This document shows positions 49,060 through 58,279 of a stretch of DNA of 64,000 nucleotides, in pieces. The DNA lies in contig NC_014363.1 in the NCBI RefSeq assembly GCF_000143845.1, positions 145,186-209,185 on the forward strand, written 5' to 3'. The notes below the pieces were generated by a model. That model worked only from the letters and a program-made list of their open reading frames with translations. It searched no databases and had not been told where the DNA came from. Source of the stretch: Olsenella uli DSM 7084. Lineage in GTDB: Bacteria > Actinomycetota > Coriobacteriia > Coriobacteriales > Atopobiaceae. Position 1 is the stretch's first letter; each line of letters opens with the position of its first letter. Position numbers and translations under genes: made by a program.

Positions 49060-51528
49060 ATGAGTGACAGCCCCATCCAGAACAGCCGACCCCGTCTCGT
49101 GCTTGCGATCGACACCTCGACGGACATGCTCGCCTGTGCCGTTGGCACCCTGGTGCCCCAGGAGGGCGGTGGCCTTGCCGTCGAGCTCCTCTCCTCGGGT
49201 GACCACCCGTGTCGCCGCCAGGCCAACATCGAGATTGCAAGCACCGTGCACGCCTGCGTCGAGCGCTCTGGCCACGTGATGGCCGACCTCGACGACGTGC
49301 TCGTGGGGCGTGGCCCTGGATCGTTCACGGGCGTCCGCATCGGCATCGCCACGGCGAAGGGCCTGGCCTGCGGCTTGTCCAAGCCGCTGCTGGGGGCCTC
49401 GACCCTCGATGCGACCGCGTGGGTCGCATGGCGCTCGGGCATCCGCGGCAAGCTCGCCGTGGCCGCAGATGCCATGCGCGGAGAGGTCTATCCGGGCATC
49501 TACCTGCTGACGGATGTTGGCTGCGAGCGCCAGTTCGACATAGAGACCGTCATCAAGGCCGACACCTGCATCGAGGAATGGTCCGCATGCGTCGACCGTC
49601 ACGAGCTCGTCCTCACTGGCAACGGCCTCAAGAAGTACCGCGAGCGCTTCGAGGCGGCTGGCTTCGCAAACTTCGCGGACGAGTCACTCTGGTTCCCCAC
49701 AGGAGAAGCCCTCCTGCGCGCTGCGGCGGAGCATCCCGAGTCCTGCGGAAACGGGGACCCGGCCCTGGTGCTGCCCGTCTACACGCGCCTCTCTGACGCT
49801 GAGGAGAGCGAGCGCCGCCGTCTGGGCATCCAGGCGCCTGCCTCGGTCGAGGCGACGGGTGTGGACGAGGCCCTGGCCGACCGCCACCTGCAGCTCCGCC
49901 CCATGTCCGTGAACGACCTGCCTGCCGTAGCCGCGCTCGAGGCGCGGGCGTATGCGGGGACTGCGCACACGCCCTGGGGCGAGCGCCTCTTTGCCGCGGA
50001 GCTCGAGCAGCCGGGACGATCCTGGTGGGTCGCCCACGACCTAGGCCAGGTCATCGGCTTCGCCGGAGGGCAGATGGCCGGAGACGACTTCGAGATCACG
50101 GACGTCGTGGTGGCCCCCGACCGCCGTCGCGCGGGCATCGCGAGCCGTCTCGTCGCACGCATCGCCTACGACGCCCACGTGCTGAGCGCACGAACCGCCT
50201 CGCTCGAGGTGGACGAGGGCAACGAGGCTGGCCGTGCGACCTATGCCTCCCTTGGCTTCAAGGGGGTGGGGCGCCGTCCTGACTACTATGGGGCGGGCCA
50301 TGACGCCCTCATCCTCAAGGCGACGCTGCCGCTCACGGCAGATGCCGAGCATGCGCCCGAACGCATCGAGCCAGCCGCGTCCATTCGCCCGTGGCCTATC
50401 GTGGCGGGCCCGCGCAGCGTCGAGGCCCGCGCGTCCCTCGACGCGGCGGGGGACCTCATCCTGGCCATCGAGTCCTCCTGTGACGAGACGGCCATGGCGG
50501 TCATCGACTCGCATGGCGTGATCTGCGCCAACGTAGTGGCCACCTCCATCGACTTCCACGCCCGCTTCGGTGGCGTCGTGCCCGAGATAGCCTCGCGCAA
50601 GCACGTAGAGGCCATTGTCGGCGTGTTCGAGGAGGTTATGGCCCAAGCGGGGGCGCACTTTGGCTGTGACGCCCTCGTGCCGGCAGACCTGGCGGCTGTG
50701 GGCGTCACGGCAGGCCCCGGCCTCGTGGGCGCCTTGGTCGTGGGCGTGGCCTTCGCGAAGGGGCTCTGTGCCGCCGCCGGGCTGCCCCTCTTGGCGGTGA
50801 ACCACCTCGAGGGGCACCTGCTCGCCAACCTCTTCGAGACGCCCGACCTGAGGCCGCCCTTCGTGGCCAGCCTCGTCTCGGGCGGCAACACCATGCTCGT
50901 CCATGTGCGCGACTGGGGCGACTATCAGGTCATGGGTGCCACGATCGACGATGCCGTGGGCGAGGCCTTCGACAAGGTGGCCAAGGCCCTGGGCCTGGGC
51001 TACCCCGGCGGGCCCGTGATCAGTCGGCTTGCGGCGCAGGGCAACAAGGGGGCCGTCCACTTCCCGCGCGCCATGATGCACAGCCATGACTACCGCTTCT
51101 CGCTCTCGGGCCTGAAGACCGCAGTCATCACCTACATCGAGGGGGAGAGCAGGGCCGGTCGTCCCATCGACCTGCCCGACCTGGCTGCCTCCTTCGAAGC
51201 GGCGGTCATCGACGTCCAGGTGTCCAAGGCCCTGACGGCCGTGGACGAGACGGGCGTCAGCGACTTCTGCGTGGGCGGTGGCGTGGCTGCCAATCCTGAG
51301 CTTCGTGCTGCGTATCGCAGGGAGTTCGGCCGTCGAGGCGTGCGCGTCACGGTACCTCCCCTGGTGGTCTGCGGAGACAATGGGGCCATGATTGCCGTGG
51401 CGGCGCTGCGCAACTGGAGGGCCGGAGTGCTCGCGCCGCTCACCCAAGACGCGGACCCCAACGCCAAGCTGGGCTGCTGGAGCTCGTCCGAGCCGCCTGT
51501 GGTCGGCGAGGGATGGCCGTCAAAGTAA
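49060..51528 (+). CDS. tsaD: TsaB-RimI-TsaD triple fusion (t6A synthesis and ribosomal protein acetylation)
   Basis: One 822-residue protein with three complete enzymes. Residues 1-260: TsaB (AIDTSTDMLACAVG, GRGPGSFTGVRIGIATAKGL). Residues about 275-430: RimI-type GNAT acetyltransferase (MSVNDLPAVAALEARAY, acetyl-CoA site APDRRRAGIASRLV, then ATYASLGFKGVGRRPDYY). Residues about 460-822: TsaD (AIESSCDETAMAVID, metal site NHLEGHLLAN, SGGNTMLV, PGLVGALVVGVAFAKGL). TsaB and TsaD normally associate as separate chains; here they are joined through RimI. The frame is unbroken, with no sign of an assembly joint. Start at ATG 49060 after AGGGAG. Confidence 0.95.
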   Translation: MSDSPIQNSRPRLVLAIDTSTDMLACAVGTLVPQEGGGLAVELLSSGDHPCRRQANIEIASTVHACVERSGHVMADLDDVLVGRGPGSFTGVRIGIATAKGLACGLSKPLLGASTLDATAWVAWRSGIRGKLAVAADAMRGEVYPGIYLLTDVGCERQFDIETVIKADTCIEEWSACVDRHELVLTGNGLKKYRERFEAAGFANFADESLWFPTGEALLRAAAEHPESCGNGDPALVLPVYTRLSDAEESERRRLGIQAPASVEATGVDEALADRHLQLRPMSVNDLPAVAALEARAYAGTAHTPWGERLFAAELEQPGRSWWVAHDLGQVIGFAGGQMAGDDFEITDVVVAPDRRRAGIASRLVARIAYDAHVLSARTASLEVDEGNEAGRATYASLGFKGVGRRPDYYGAGHDALILKATLPLTADAEHAPERIEPAASIRPWPIVAGPRSVEARASLDAAGDLILAIESSCDETAMAVIDSHGVICANVVATSIDFHARFGGVVPEIASRKHVEAIVGVFEEVMAQAGAHFGCDALVPADLAAVGVTAGPGLVGALVVGVAFAKGLCAAAGLPLLAVNHLEGHLLANLFETPDLRPPFVASLVSGGNTMLVHVRDWGDYQVMGATIDDAVGEAFDKVAKALGLGYPGGPVISRLAAQGNKGAVHFPRAMMHSHDYRFSLSGLKTAVITYIEGESRAGRPIDLPDLAASFEAAVIDVQVSKALTAVDETGVSDFCVGGGVAANPELRAAYRREFGRRGVRVTVPPLVVCGDNGAMIAVAALRNWRAGVLAPLTQDADPNAKLGCWSSSEPPVVGEGWPSK

Positions 51529-51913
51529 GGCACGGCGTTACCACGTGCCATGGCTGGTGCCACAGATGTGCTGGGGCCAGACGGCATCAATCAAATCTGG
51601 CTGGACGCAACGCGAAAGGTTGGCGACCCCGGCTATGTGAAGCATCCCCAGATCACCTGGTATGACGGTCACCCCGTCATGGGGTAAGGGTTTTGCGGCT
51701 GCCAGGGGTTGGTCTCCCAAAAAGACAGGCTGTTACGTAGCTGTTTCCAGAGAGGAGGCCATGGGGGCTAGCGTCCGCAGCCTGTCCTAAGCTGACCCCT
51801 AGCGTACGGAACTTTCTCGCATTCGGTTGCAAGGGGGAGGGGAATGGGTCCCCTCCGGTTGTGTACGCGGAAGGGGTCTTAACAGGCAAGGTTTGCAGAA
51901 AGAGGGAACGATC
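51529..51913 (+). other. Leader and possible gene remnant before the amino acid ABC operon
   Basis: 385 bases without a convincing gene. A 45-codon open frame (51550-51687, MAGATDVLGPDGINQIWLDA...) has protein-like composition but no ribosome site and no recognised family, possibly a decayed gene end. A nine-codon frame with GAGGAGG (51761-51790) and a GGAGGGG/CCCCTCC hairpin (51836-51856) lie in the probable leader of the ABC operon. Confidence 0.35.
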
Positions 51914-52864
51914 ATGGCAACCAATCCCCACACAGGTGTCCATCAGACGACAAACGCCCCCATGGATGGCAAGGGCGGCTGCTCTCGTCGTGACTTCCTC
52001 AAGCTCTCCGGCCTGACCACCCTCGCAGTCGGCGGCACCGCCCTGCTTTCCGCCTGTGGTCCCGCCGCCCAGGGGACCACAGACGGCATGGACGGCACCT
52101 CCTCAGGCTCTGATACCGGTACCCTCGGTGACGGCAAGACGATGCGTGTCGGCATGGAGGCCGCCTACGCTCCCTACAACTGGCAGACCGCCGAGTCGAC
52201 CGACTACACCATCCCCATAGAGAACGTCGACGGTGCCTATGCCGATGGCTACGACGTGCAGCTCGCCAAGACCGTCGCGGATGCCCTTGGTATGGAGCCC
52301 GTCGCCGTCAAGATGAGCTTCACTGGCCTCATCGACGCGCTCAACAACGGCCAGATCGACATCATCATGGCCGGCATGTCAGCCACGGACGAGCGCAAGC
52401 AGGCGGTTGACTTCTCCGAGCCCTACTTCGTCGGGGGCTTTGGCCTGCTCGTCAAGAGCGACTCACCCTACGCCAGCGCGACGTCCCTCAGTGACTTCTC
52501 GGGCGCTGCGGTCCTCGGGCAGAAGGACACCCTCCTCGACACCGTCATCGACGACATCCCGGGCGTCAACCACCTCACCCCGGTCGACTCGGTCCCCTCG
52601 CAGCTCTCCCAGCTCAACCAGGGTACCTGCGACGCCATCACCTTCAACACCGAGAACACCAAGGGCTTCCTGCGCGCCAATCCCGGCCTGGTCGCCGTCC
52701 AGCTTGCGGATGGCAGGGGCTTTCAGGAGACCGTCCCCTGCAACGCGGGCATCAAGAAGGGCCAGGAGTCCGTCCTCGCCAAGATAAACGATGCCATCGC
52801 GACGGTACCCGACGACAAGCGCCAGGAGATCTTCGACGCCTGCGTCGACCGTCAGCCAGCCTAG
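51914..52864 (+). CDS. Amino acid ABC transporter substrate-binding lipoprotein (Tat signal)
   Basis: A 316-residue extracellular solute-binding protein of the polar amino acid family (SBP_bac_3). The N-terminus carries a twin-arginine motif (SRRDFLK, residues 24-30), a hydrophobic stretch and a lipobox LSAC with C48 as the lipid-anchored residue. The mature part has MRVGMEAAYAPYNW, GYDVQLAKTVADALGM and the IDIIMAGMSATDERKQAVDFSEPY ligand-binding signature. Use of the Tat route implies folding before export. The permease and ATPase follow. The exact amino acid cannot be told. Confidence 0.93.
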   Translation: MATNPHTGVHQTTNAPMDGKGGCSRRDFLKLSGLTTLAVGGTALLSACGPAAQGTTDGMDGTSSGSDTGTLGDGKTMRVGMEAAYAPYNWQTAESTDYTIPIENVDGAYADGYDVQLAKTVADALGMEPVAVKMSFTGLIDALNNGQIDIIMAGMSATDERKQAVDFSEPYFVGGFGLLVKSDSPYASATSLSDFSGAAVLGQKDTLLDTVIDDIPGVNHLTPVDSVPSQLSQLNQGTCDAITFNTENTKGFLRANPGLVAVQLADGRGFQETVPCNAGIKKGQESVLAKINDAIATVPDDKRQEIFDACVDRQPA

Positions 52865-52966
52865 CCAGCGCCGACAATCGCGACGCCCAGAGGCACATGC
52901 CCCGTGTGATGTGCGCGGAGGCGCGTGTCGCGTCTGCCCTTCACCGACCAAGGAGGTCTCCTTTCG

Positions 52967-54286
52967 ATGAGTGCCAGCCAAGAGGGGCCTGAGCCTGCCA
53001 ACGATCCTGCCGCTATGCCCATACCACGAAGGGACGGTCCCGTCGGCTTCGTGCTCGCGGACCATCGCTACGTGTTCCTGGGGACCAGCGTCATCGCGCT
53101 CGCTGGCATGTGGCTCTCCATGCAGCCACGCTCTCACATGAGCTTCCTTGCGGGCGTCTATGCCGTCGAGGTCGGCATGTACTACGCGCTTCTGGCATTC
53201 CTCGCCGTAGCGGGGGTGGCGCTTGCCAACAAGCTCCTGCGCTGGCGCGACTATGCCCGCACCTCGCCCTTCGTGCGGCCCGCCGCTCGGAGGGCAGAGC
53301 GCATTGCCTCCTGCCTCGTGGTGCTCATCACCTGCGTGCTGTTCGTGGACCGCGTGGTCATGGGCTTCTCGGCCATCGTGTCTGCGGCCATCGCGTCCGA
53401 CACCAACCCGCAGGACTTTCTCTCCGGTGCGGTCTACATGGTCTTCGAGGGCCGTGCCATCTTCGCCCAGGGCATCGCGACCACCGTCGAGCTTGCCCTC
53501 TTCGGCACCGTCATCGCCTTCTTCCTGGCGATCTTCTTGGTGTTCCTGCGCATCCAGCAGATCGACCGGCCGGACAACGATGCCGTGCGCTTCCTCAAGG
53601 TCCTGGGCGTGGGCTTCGCGCGCGTCTACTCCTCCGTGGTGCGCGGCACGCCCATGATGGTCCAGTCCCTGCTCATCTACTTCGCGGGTTTTGCCGTCCT
53701 GCGCGGCACAGGCATGTCCACGACGCAGATCGGCTCCGTCTGGACCACCTTCGTGGCGGGCCTGGTCACCATCTCGCTCAACTCCACCGCCTACATGATG
53801 GAGGTCCTGCGTGGTGGCATCGAGGCCGTCGACGCCGGGCAGACGGAGGCGGCCCGCTCGCTCGGTCTCTCGCAGTGGCAGGCCATGACCAAGGTCGTGT
53901 TCCCCCAAGGCATCAAGAACGCCATCCCCGCCCTCTCCAACGAGCTTGTCGTCAACATCAAGGATTCCTCGGTCCTCTCGGTCATCGGCGTGTTCGACCT
54001 CATGTTCGCCACCACGACGGTCGCCGGCATCTACTACCGCCAGCTCGAGGTCTACGCCGTTGCCACCCTCTGCTACCTCATCCTCACGATGATCGCCTCC
54101 AAGCTGCTCTCCATCATGGCGCACCACCTCGACGTCTCCGCGCCGGGGCCGGTCCTCAGCACTTCCGACGCGACCTCGACCGCCGGCACCGCAGGGGGCA
54201 AGGCCGATCCCAACAAGGTCAAGCTTGCCGTCGCCCACAAGAGGGCCAGACGCCGCGGTGCTGGCATCACCGCTCCGGGAAGGTAG
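52967..54286 (+). CDS. Amino acid ABC transporter permease
   Basis: A 439-residue membrane protein. The C-terminal half (residues about 160-400) is a HisM/GlnP-type permease with the EAA loop ([41 protein letters not shown]). The N-terminal half adds about 150 residues with two or three extra membrane segments ([16 protein letters not shown] and [15 protein letters not shown]), longer than a standard 220-residue permease. Start at ATG 52967 after AAGGAGG. Confidence 0.9.
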   Translation: MSASQEGPEPANDPAAMPIPRRDGPVGFVLADHRYVFLGTSVIALAGMWLSMQPRSHMSFLAGVYAVEVGMYYALLAFLAVAGVALANKLLRWRDYARTSPFVRPAARRAERIASCLVVLITCVLFVDRVVMGFSAIVSAAIASDTNPQDFLSGAVYMVFEGRAIFAQGIATTVELALFGTVIAFFLAIFLVFLRIQQIDRPDNDAVRFLKVLGVGFARVYSSVVRGTPMMVQSLLIYFAGFAVLRGTGMSTTQIGSVWTTFVAGLVTISLNSTAYMMEVLRGGIEAVDAGQTEAARSLGLSQWQAMTKVVFPQGIKNAIPALSNELVVNIKDSSVLSVIGVFDLMFATTTVAGIYYRQLEVYAVATLCYLILTMIASKLLSIMAHHLDVSAPGPVLSTSDATSTAGTAGGKADPNKVKLAVAHKRARRRGAGITAPGR

Positions 54287-54296
54287 GCGAGAAACG

Positions 54297-55085
54297 ATGA
54301 CAGGCGATCCCAACACCACCACCTCCGCCGAGCCGATCATCCGCGTCGAGGGCCTGCGCAAGTCCTTCGGGAGCCATGAGGTCTTGAAGAACATCGACTT
54401 CGAGGTCATGCCCGGCGAGGTCGTCACGGTCATCGGGGCCTCGGGCTCCGGCAAGTCCACGCTCCTGCGCTGCATCAACCTGCTCGAGACGCCGGACGCG
54501 GGCCACGTCTGGTTCCGTGGACAGGACCTGGCGGCCGAGCATGTCAACGTCAATGCCCTGCGCGAGAGGATTGGCATGGTCTTCCAGGGCTTCAACCTGT
54601 TCAACAACCTCAACGTGCTCGACAACTGCACGCTTGCCCCCATCACGCTCAGGAGGGCGACCAGGGCCGAGGCCGAGGCGGAGGCCCGACGCAAGCTCGA
54701 GGCCGTCGGCCTGCTCGAGTTTGCCCAGGCCCCCTCGGCATCGCTCTCCGGCGGGCAGAAGCAGCGCGTGGCCATCGCGCGCGCCCTCTGCATGGAGCCG
54801 GACCTCATGCTCTTCGACGAACCCACCTCTGCGCTTGACCCCGAGATCGTGGGCGAGGTCCTGGGCGTCATGCGTGACCTCGCGGCCGACGGCATGACCA
54901 TGGTCGTCGTCACCCACGAGATGGACTTCGCCAAGAACGTGTCCGACAAGGTCGTCTTCATGGACCAGGGCGTCATCGCCGAGCAGGGGAGTCCCGAGCG
55001 GCTCTTCACCCGACCCGGGCACGCGCGCACGCGCGAGTTCCTGGCGCGCTACCTCGAGGATACCGGCGTCGCGCAGGGGGTGTAG
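54297..55085 (+). CDS. Amino acid ABC transporter ATP-binding protein
   Basis: A 262-residue ABC ATPase of the GlnQ/HisP group. Walker [11 protein letters not shown]-loop [14 protein letters not shown], signature [15 protein letters not shown], Walker [15 protein letters not shown] and switch His in [10 protein letters not shown]. Ten bases behind the permease and three before the M20 peptidase, so one operon. Confidence 0.95.
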   Translation: MTGDPNTTTSAEPIIRVEGLRKSFGSHEVLKNIDFEVMPGEVVTVIGASGSGKSTLLRCINLLETPDAGHVWFRGQDLAAEHVNVNALRERIGMVFQGFNLFNNLNVLDNCTLAPITLRRATRAEAEAEARRKLEAVGLLEFAQAPSASLSGGQKQRVAIARALCMEPDLMLFDEPTSALDPEIVGEVLGVMRDLAADGMTMVVVTHEMDFAKNVSDKVVFMDQGVIAEQGSPERLFTRPGHARTREFLARYLEDTGVAQGV

Positions 55086-55087
55086 CC

Positions 55088-56518
55088 ATGGCGGACGTGT
55101 GGCGGTTCTTCTCGCATGAGGACGACTACGCCGACCTGGCGCAGGACGAGCTCTGCGCACGTCTTGGACGGGCCCTCGCCATCCGCACCGTCGGCGGGCC
55201 CACGCGCGAGGAGACCGACTGGGCCGCCTTCGACGAGCTCGAGGACCTCTTCCGTGACTCCTACCCCTACGTCTTCGAGTCGGCGTTGGTCGAGAGGATC
55301 GACCATTCCCTGCTGCTGACCCTTGAGGGCACGGACGAGGACCTCGACCCCGTGATGCTCATGGGCCACATGGACGTCGTCTGTGTGGTGGAGGGGACCG
55401 AGTCTGACTGGACCCACGACGCCTTCTCCGGCCACGTGGACGGCGAGTGCGTCTGGGGCCGTGGTGCCCTGGACATGAAGGACCAGGTCGTCGGCGAGCT
55501 CGAGGCGGTCGAGTACGCGCTCAGCCACGGATGGCGGCTCCGGCGCACCATCATGCTGTGCTTCGGTCAGGACGAGGAGACCTTCCAGTCCGGTGCCCGT
55601 GCGTTGGGGCGTACGCTCGAGGAGCGCGGCATCCGCCTTGCCTTCGCGGTGGACGAGGGGGACTACCGCATCGTCGACACCGCGCCCCTCGGCGCCCCGG
55701 GGCACCATGGCATGTGCGTCGGCCTTGCCGAAAAGGGCTACGCCGACGTTCGCCTGACGGTCCGCAGCCCGGGAGGCCACTCGTCCAACCCCTTTGGCGG
55801 CACGTCGCTGGCCATCCTCGCCAGGGCCATAGACCGCGTCGCAAGTGCCCCCTGGCCCGTCGAGCTCATCGAGCTGGAGCGCCAGGCGCTCTCCGTCCTG
55901 GCGCCGCACGTGAGCCAGGATCCCCTGGCCTCGCTCGTCGCGGGCGGCCGTGCCTCCATTGACGCGAACGCCGAGAGGATCGCCACCCTCTTCCTCGCCG
56001 ACCGCGACCTGTACCCACTCGTCACGACGACCGTGGCGCCCACCATGGTCGAGGGCGGCTCCCAGCAGGCAAACGTGATGCCCCAGGACATGTCGGCCAC
56101 CATCAACTTCCGCATGCTGCCGGGCGTCAGCTGCCAGGACGTGCTCGAGCGCGTGCGTACGCTTGTGGCGGACCTTCCCGTCGAGGTGGAGCTGCTTGCG
56201 GACGTGAGCAACGACCCCAGTCGTGTCTCGCGCGCGGATGGTCATGGCTTCTGCAAGCTCGCGGATGTCGCGGGCCGCTACTTTGTGGATCCCGATGACG
56301 GTGAGCCGCTCACGCTCATTCCGTCGCTTGTCGTAGGGGCCACGGACGCCCGCATGTACGAGGGCGTCTGCGACAGCTGCCTGCGCTTCTCGGCTTTCGT
56401 GGCCGACGACGGGGAGGTCGGGCGCGGCGTGCATGGCACCGACGAGCGCATCACGAGGCGCGCCTACCTCCAGGGCGTGCGCTTCTTCATCCGCCTGATC
56501 GAGGAATGCTGCCTGTAG
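55088..56518 (+). CDS. M20 family metallopeptidase (dipeptidase-like)
   Basis: A 476-residue cytoplasmic zinc peptidase of the PepV/ArgE group. Metal ligands: GHMDVVCV (His, Asp nearby), GRGALDMKD (bridging Asp), QDEE (catalytic Glu pair) and the C-terminal region GATDARMYEG. The lid domain sits at about residues 215-330 (SPGGHSSNPFGG). In an operon with an amino acid ABC transporter, it likely releases amino acids from imported or internal dipeptides. Usual length for the family. Confidence 0.88.
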   Translation: MADVWRFFSHEDDYADLAQDELCARLGRALAIRTVGGPTREETDWAAFDELEDLFRDSYPYVFESALVERIDHSLLLTLEGTDEDLDPVMLMGHMDVVCVVEGTESDWTHDAFSGHVDGECVWGRGALDMKDQVVGELEAVEYALSHGWRLRRTIMLCFGQDEETFQSGARALGRTLEERGIRLAFAVDEGDYRIVDTAPLGAPGHHGMCVGLAEKGYADVRLTVRSPGGHSSNPFGGTSLAILARAIDRVASAPWPVELIELERQALSVLAPHVSQDPLASLVAGGRASIDANAERIATLFLADRDLYPLVTTTVAPTMVEGGSQQANVMPQDMSATINFRMLPGVSCQDVLERVRTLVADLPVEVELLADVSNDPSRVSRADGHGFCKLADVAGRYFVDPDDGEPLTLIPSLVVGATDARMYEGVCDSCLRFSAFVADDGEVGRGVHGTDERITRRAYLQGVRFFIRLIEECCL

Positions 56519-56974
56519 GGGTGCTTTGGGGCCACTATCGTCGACGGTGCCATTGCTGCGACCTCAACCAGAATCTCAAGCGGTACTTAGCTGGTATTTG
56601 CTGAGCTTGCATGGCATGGCACACGTTGGCGGCGCGGCGATTCGAGCCTTGCCGTCCAGTGTCCAAAATCGACCGTTCGCCAGAGGGACCGTGGCTCTTG
56701 ACACAGCACCTGCGGCCGATGGCATTGTGGCGATGACGGATGGATTGGGGCGGCAGGGCTCTCGGCGACCCGTCTACCAGTCCGTTTCACCCAGCTTCGC
56801 ACTGGGGTGAATGAGCTGATTACTTTTTCTAACTAATCTGCATCACTTAGAAATAAAACGCATAAAAAATTAAACATATTCGCTATATCATCCAAACATG
56901 TACCAGCGGGAGGGAGCCGATGACCTATTGGGTCCCAGACTGTGCCAGGGGACATCCGAAAGGAGCTGGTTTTC
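56519..56974 (+). promoter_or_regulatory. AT-rich regulatory region of the catabolic cluster
   Basis: 456 bases without a convincing gene. The first 290 bases look like ordinary GC-rich spacer. From 56815 to 56900 the sequence turns sharply AT-rich, unlike anything else in the window outside the leader of the gene at 20039. It contains an interrupted dyad CTAA-N14-TTAG (56829-56850), compatible with a LysR T-N11-A site, and a possible -10 TATATC at 56884-56889. A LysR gene closes the cluster, so autoregulation of the whole unit from here is plausible. Confidence 0.45.
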
Positions 56975-57328
56975 ATGAGTTGGAAGATCACGCGCAGGAA
57001 CGAGGCCACGTTCTACGAGCCGCCGGCCCACTTTGACGTGCGCTGCACCCGCCTGAACAATGCCGACGAGGTCAATGACGGCAGGGTTGTCTTTGGTCTC
57101 TCGCACTTCCTGCCCGGTGGTGGTTGCGAGTATGGCTCAAACCCCTGCGAGAGCATCTATTACATCGTCGAGGGCGAGATGGACATCACTACCGATGACG
57201 GCAAGACGACGACCCTTCATAAGGGCGACTCGTACCACTGCGGCCCCGACACCGAGAAGGGCATCAAGAACAATGGCCCTGTCACCTGCCAAATGCTGAC
57301 CATCATCGTTCCCCCCGCAGCCAAATGA
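56975..57328 (+). CDS. Cupin-fold protein
   Basis: A 117-residue single-domain cupin (beta barrel). The core has GGGCEYGSNPCESIYYIVEGEMDIT, then HKGDSYHCGP. The usual metal-binding GX5HXH is incomplete (GSNPCE in place of HxH), while H and E of the second motif are partly kept, so it may bind a small molecule or metal weakly. First gene of the cluster, with AAAGGAG nine bases before the ATG at 56975. Possible roles are sugar or keto-acid isomerase or sensor; not decidable. Confidence 0.75.
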   Translation: MSWKITRRNEATFYEPPAHFDVRCTRLNNADEVNDGRVVFGLSHFLPGGGCEYGSNPCESIYYIVEGEMDITTDDGKTTTLHKGDSYHCGPDTEKGIKNNGPVTCQMLTIIVPPAAK

Positions 57329-57406
57329 GGCCGCTCCGAATAGTTCGGAAGGGTGTCGGCGTACGCCTGATGCATCTCGATCGCCATCCATGGAAGGAGT
57401 ACCGCA

Positions 57407-58189
57407 ATGACCGACCTATTTGATCTGACAGGTAAGAAGGCTGTCGTCGTCGGTGGGGCCGGCGGCATCGGACAGGCCATTGCCGAGGGGCTTGGCGAGG
57501 CGGGTGCCCAGGTCATGATCACGAGCCGCAAGGAGGAGTCCCTCAAGCGCGCCCAGTCCGAGATCAAGGAGAGCTCCGGTGTCGACGTCCTGTACCACGT
57601 CGCCGACGTCACTGACGAGGACGCAGTCGAGAAGCTGCTCGATGCCGCGGTCGACGAGATGGGGACGGTGGACATCCTCGTCAACTCCCAGGGCTACAAC
57701 AAGAAGTTCCCCGGCACGGAGTTTCCCGTTGACGAGTGGAACAAGCTCATGGACGTCAACGTCAAGTCCCTGATGCTCACCTGCAAGCACTTCGGGAAGT
57801 ACTGGAAGGACAACGACAAGCAGGGCAAGATCATCAACGTCGGCTCCGTGCGCGGCATCCGCGCCGTGGGCAACGGCGGCATGGGAAACGTCGGCTACTG
57901 CTCGACCAAGGGTGCCGTCGAGATGCTCACCAAGGCATACGCTTCCGACCTTGGTCCTAAGATCCAGGTCAACTGCATTGGCCCCACCATCACCTACACC
58001 CCAATGATGGTCGGCCTGCTGCCGGATGACGAGACCACCCGCAACGCCATCGCCAAGGCCATGCCTGCCAAGCGCATCGGCTACCCCGATGACTGCAAGG
58101 GCGTCTCCATCTTCCTGGCCTCAAAGGCCTCGGACTTCATCACCGGTTCGTCAATCTATCCCGACGGCGGCCTGAACGCCGTGGGCTAG
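57407..58189 (+). CDS. Short-chain dehydrogenase/reductase
   Basis: A 260-residue classical SDR oxidoreductase. Cofactor loop GGAGGIGQAIAEG (an Ala/Gly variant of TGxxxGIG), NNAG-equivalent VNSQG, and active site Ser in NVGSVRG with YCSTK (Tyr-x3-Lys). R after the second strand (SRKEES) suggests NADP(H), tentatively. Closest in style to gluconate 5-dehydrogenase-type enzymes acting on cyclic or sugar alcohols. Follows the cupin by 78 bases with its own GGAAGGAG site. Probably oxidises a hydroxyl or reduces a ketone of the cluster substrate. Confidence 0.88.
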   Translation: MTDLFDLTGKKAVVVGGAGGIGQAIAEGLGEAGAQVMITSRKEESLKRAQSEIKESSGVDVLYHVADVTDEDAVEKLLDAAVDEMGTVDILVNSQGYNKKFPGTEFPVDEWNKLMDVNVKSLMLTCKHFGKYWKDNDKQGKIINVGSVRGIRAVGNGGMGNVGYCSTKGAVEMLTKAYASDLGPKIQVNCIGPTITYTPMMVGLLPDDETTRNAIAKAMPAKRIGYPDDCKGVSIFLASKASDFITGSSIYPDGGLNAVG

Positions 58190-58279
58190 GTCCGCTTACG
58201 GCGGCGAGGTCGTCTTGCCACCCTGCTGCCCTTTGGATGGGCATCGCGCACGTCACTGCGTACATGAGAGAAGAGACAT

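Noticed and set aside
50041..51447. 468-codon minus-strand frame opposite the tsaD part of the fusion
   Set aside because: His/Arg/Val/Asp-rich shadow of the TsaD codons, no recognisable domain.
52463..55030. 855-codon open frame on the minus strand across the ABC operon
   Set aside because: It mirrors three well-supported plus-strand genes. Long antisense frames are expected in GC-rich genes with strong third-base bias, and the peptide shows no family motif.
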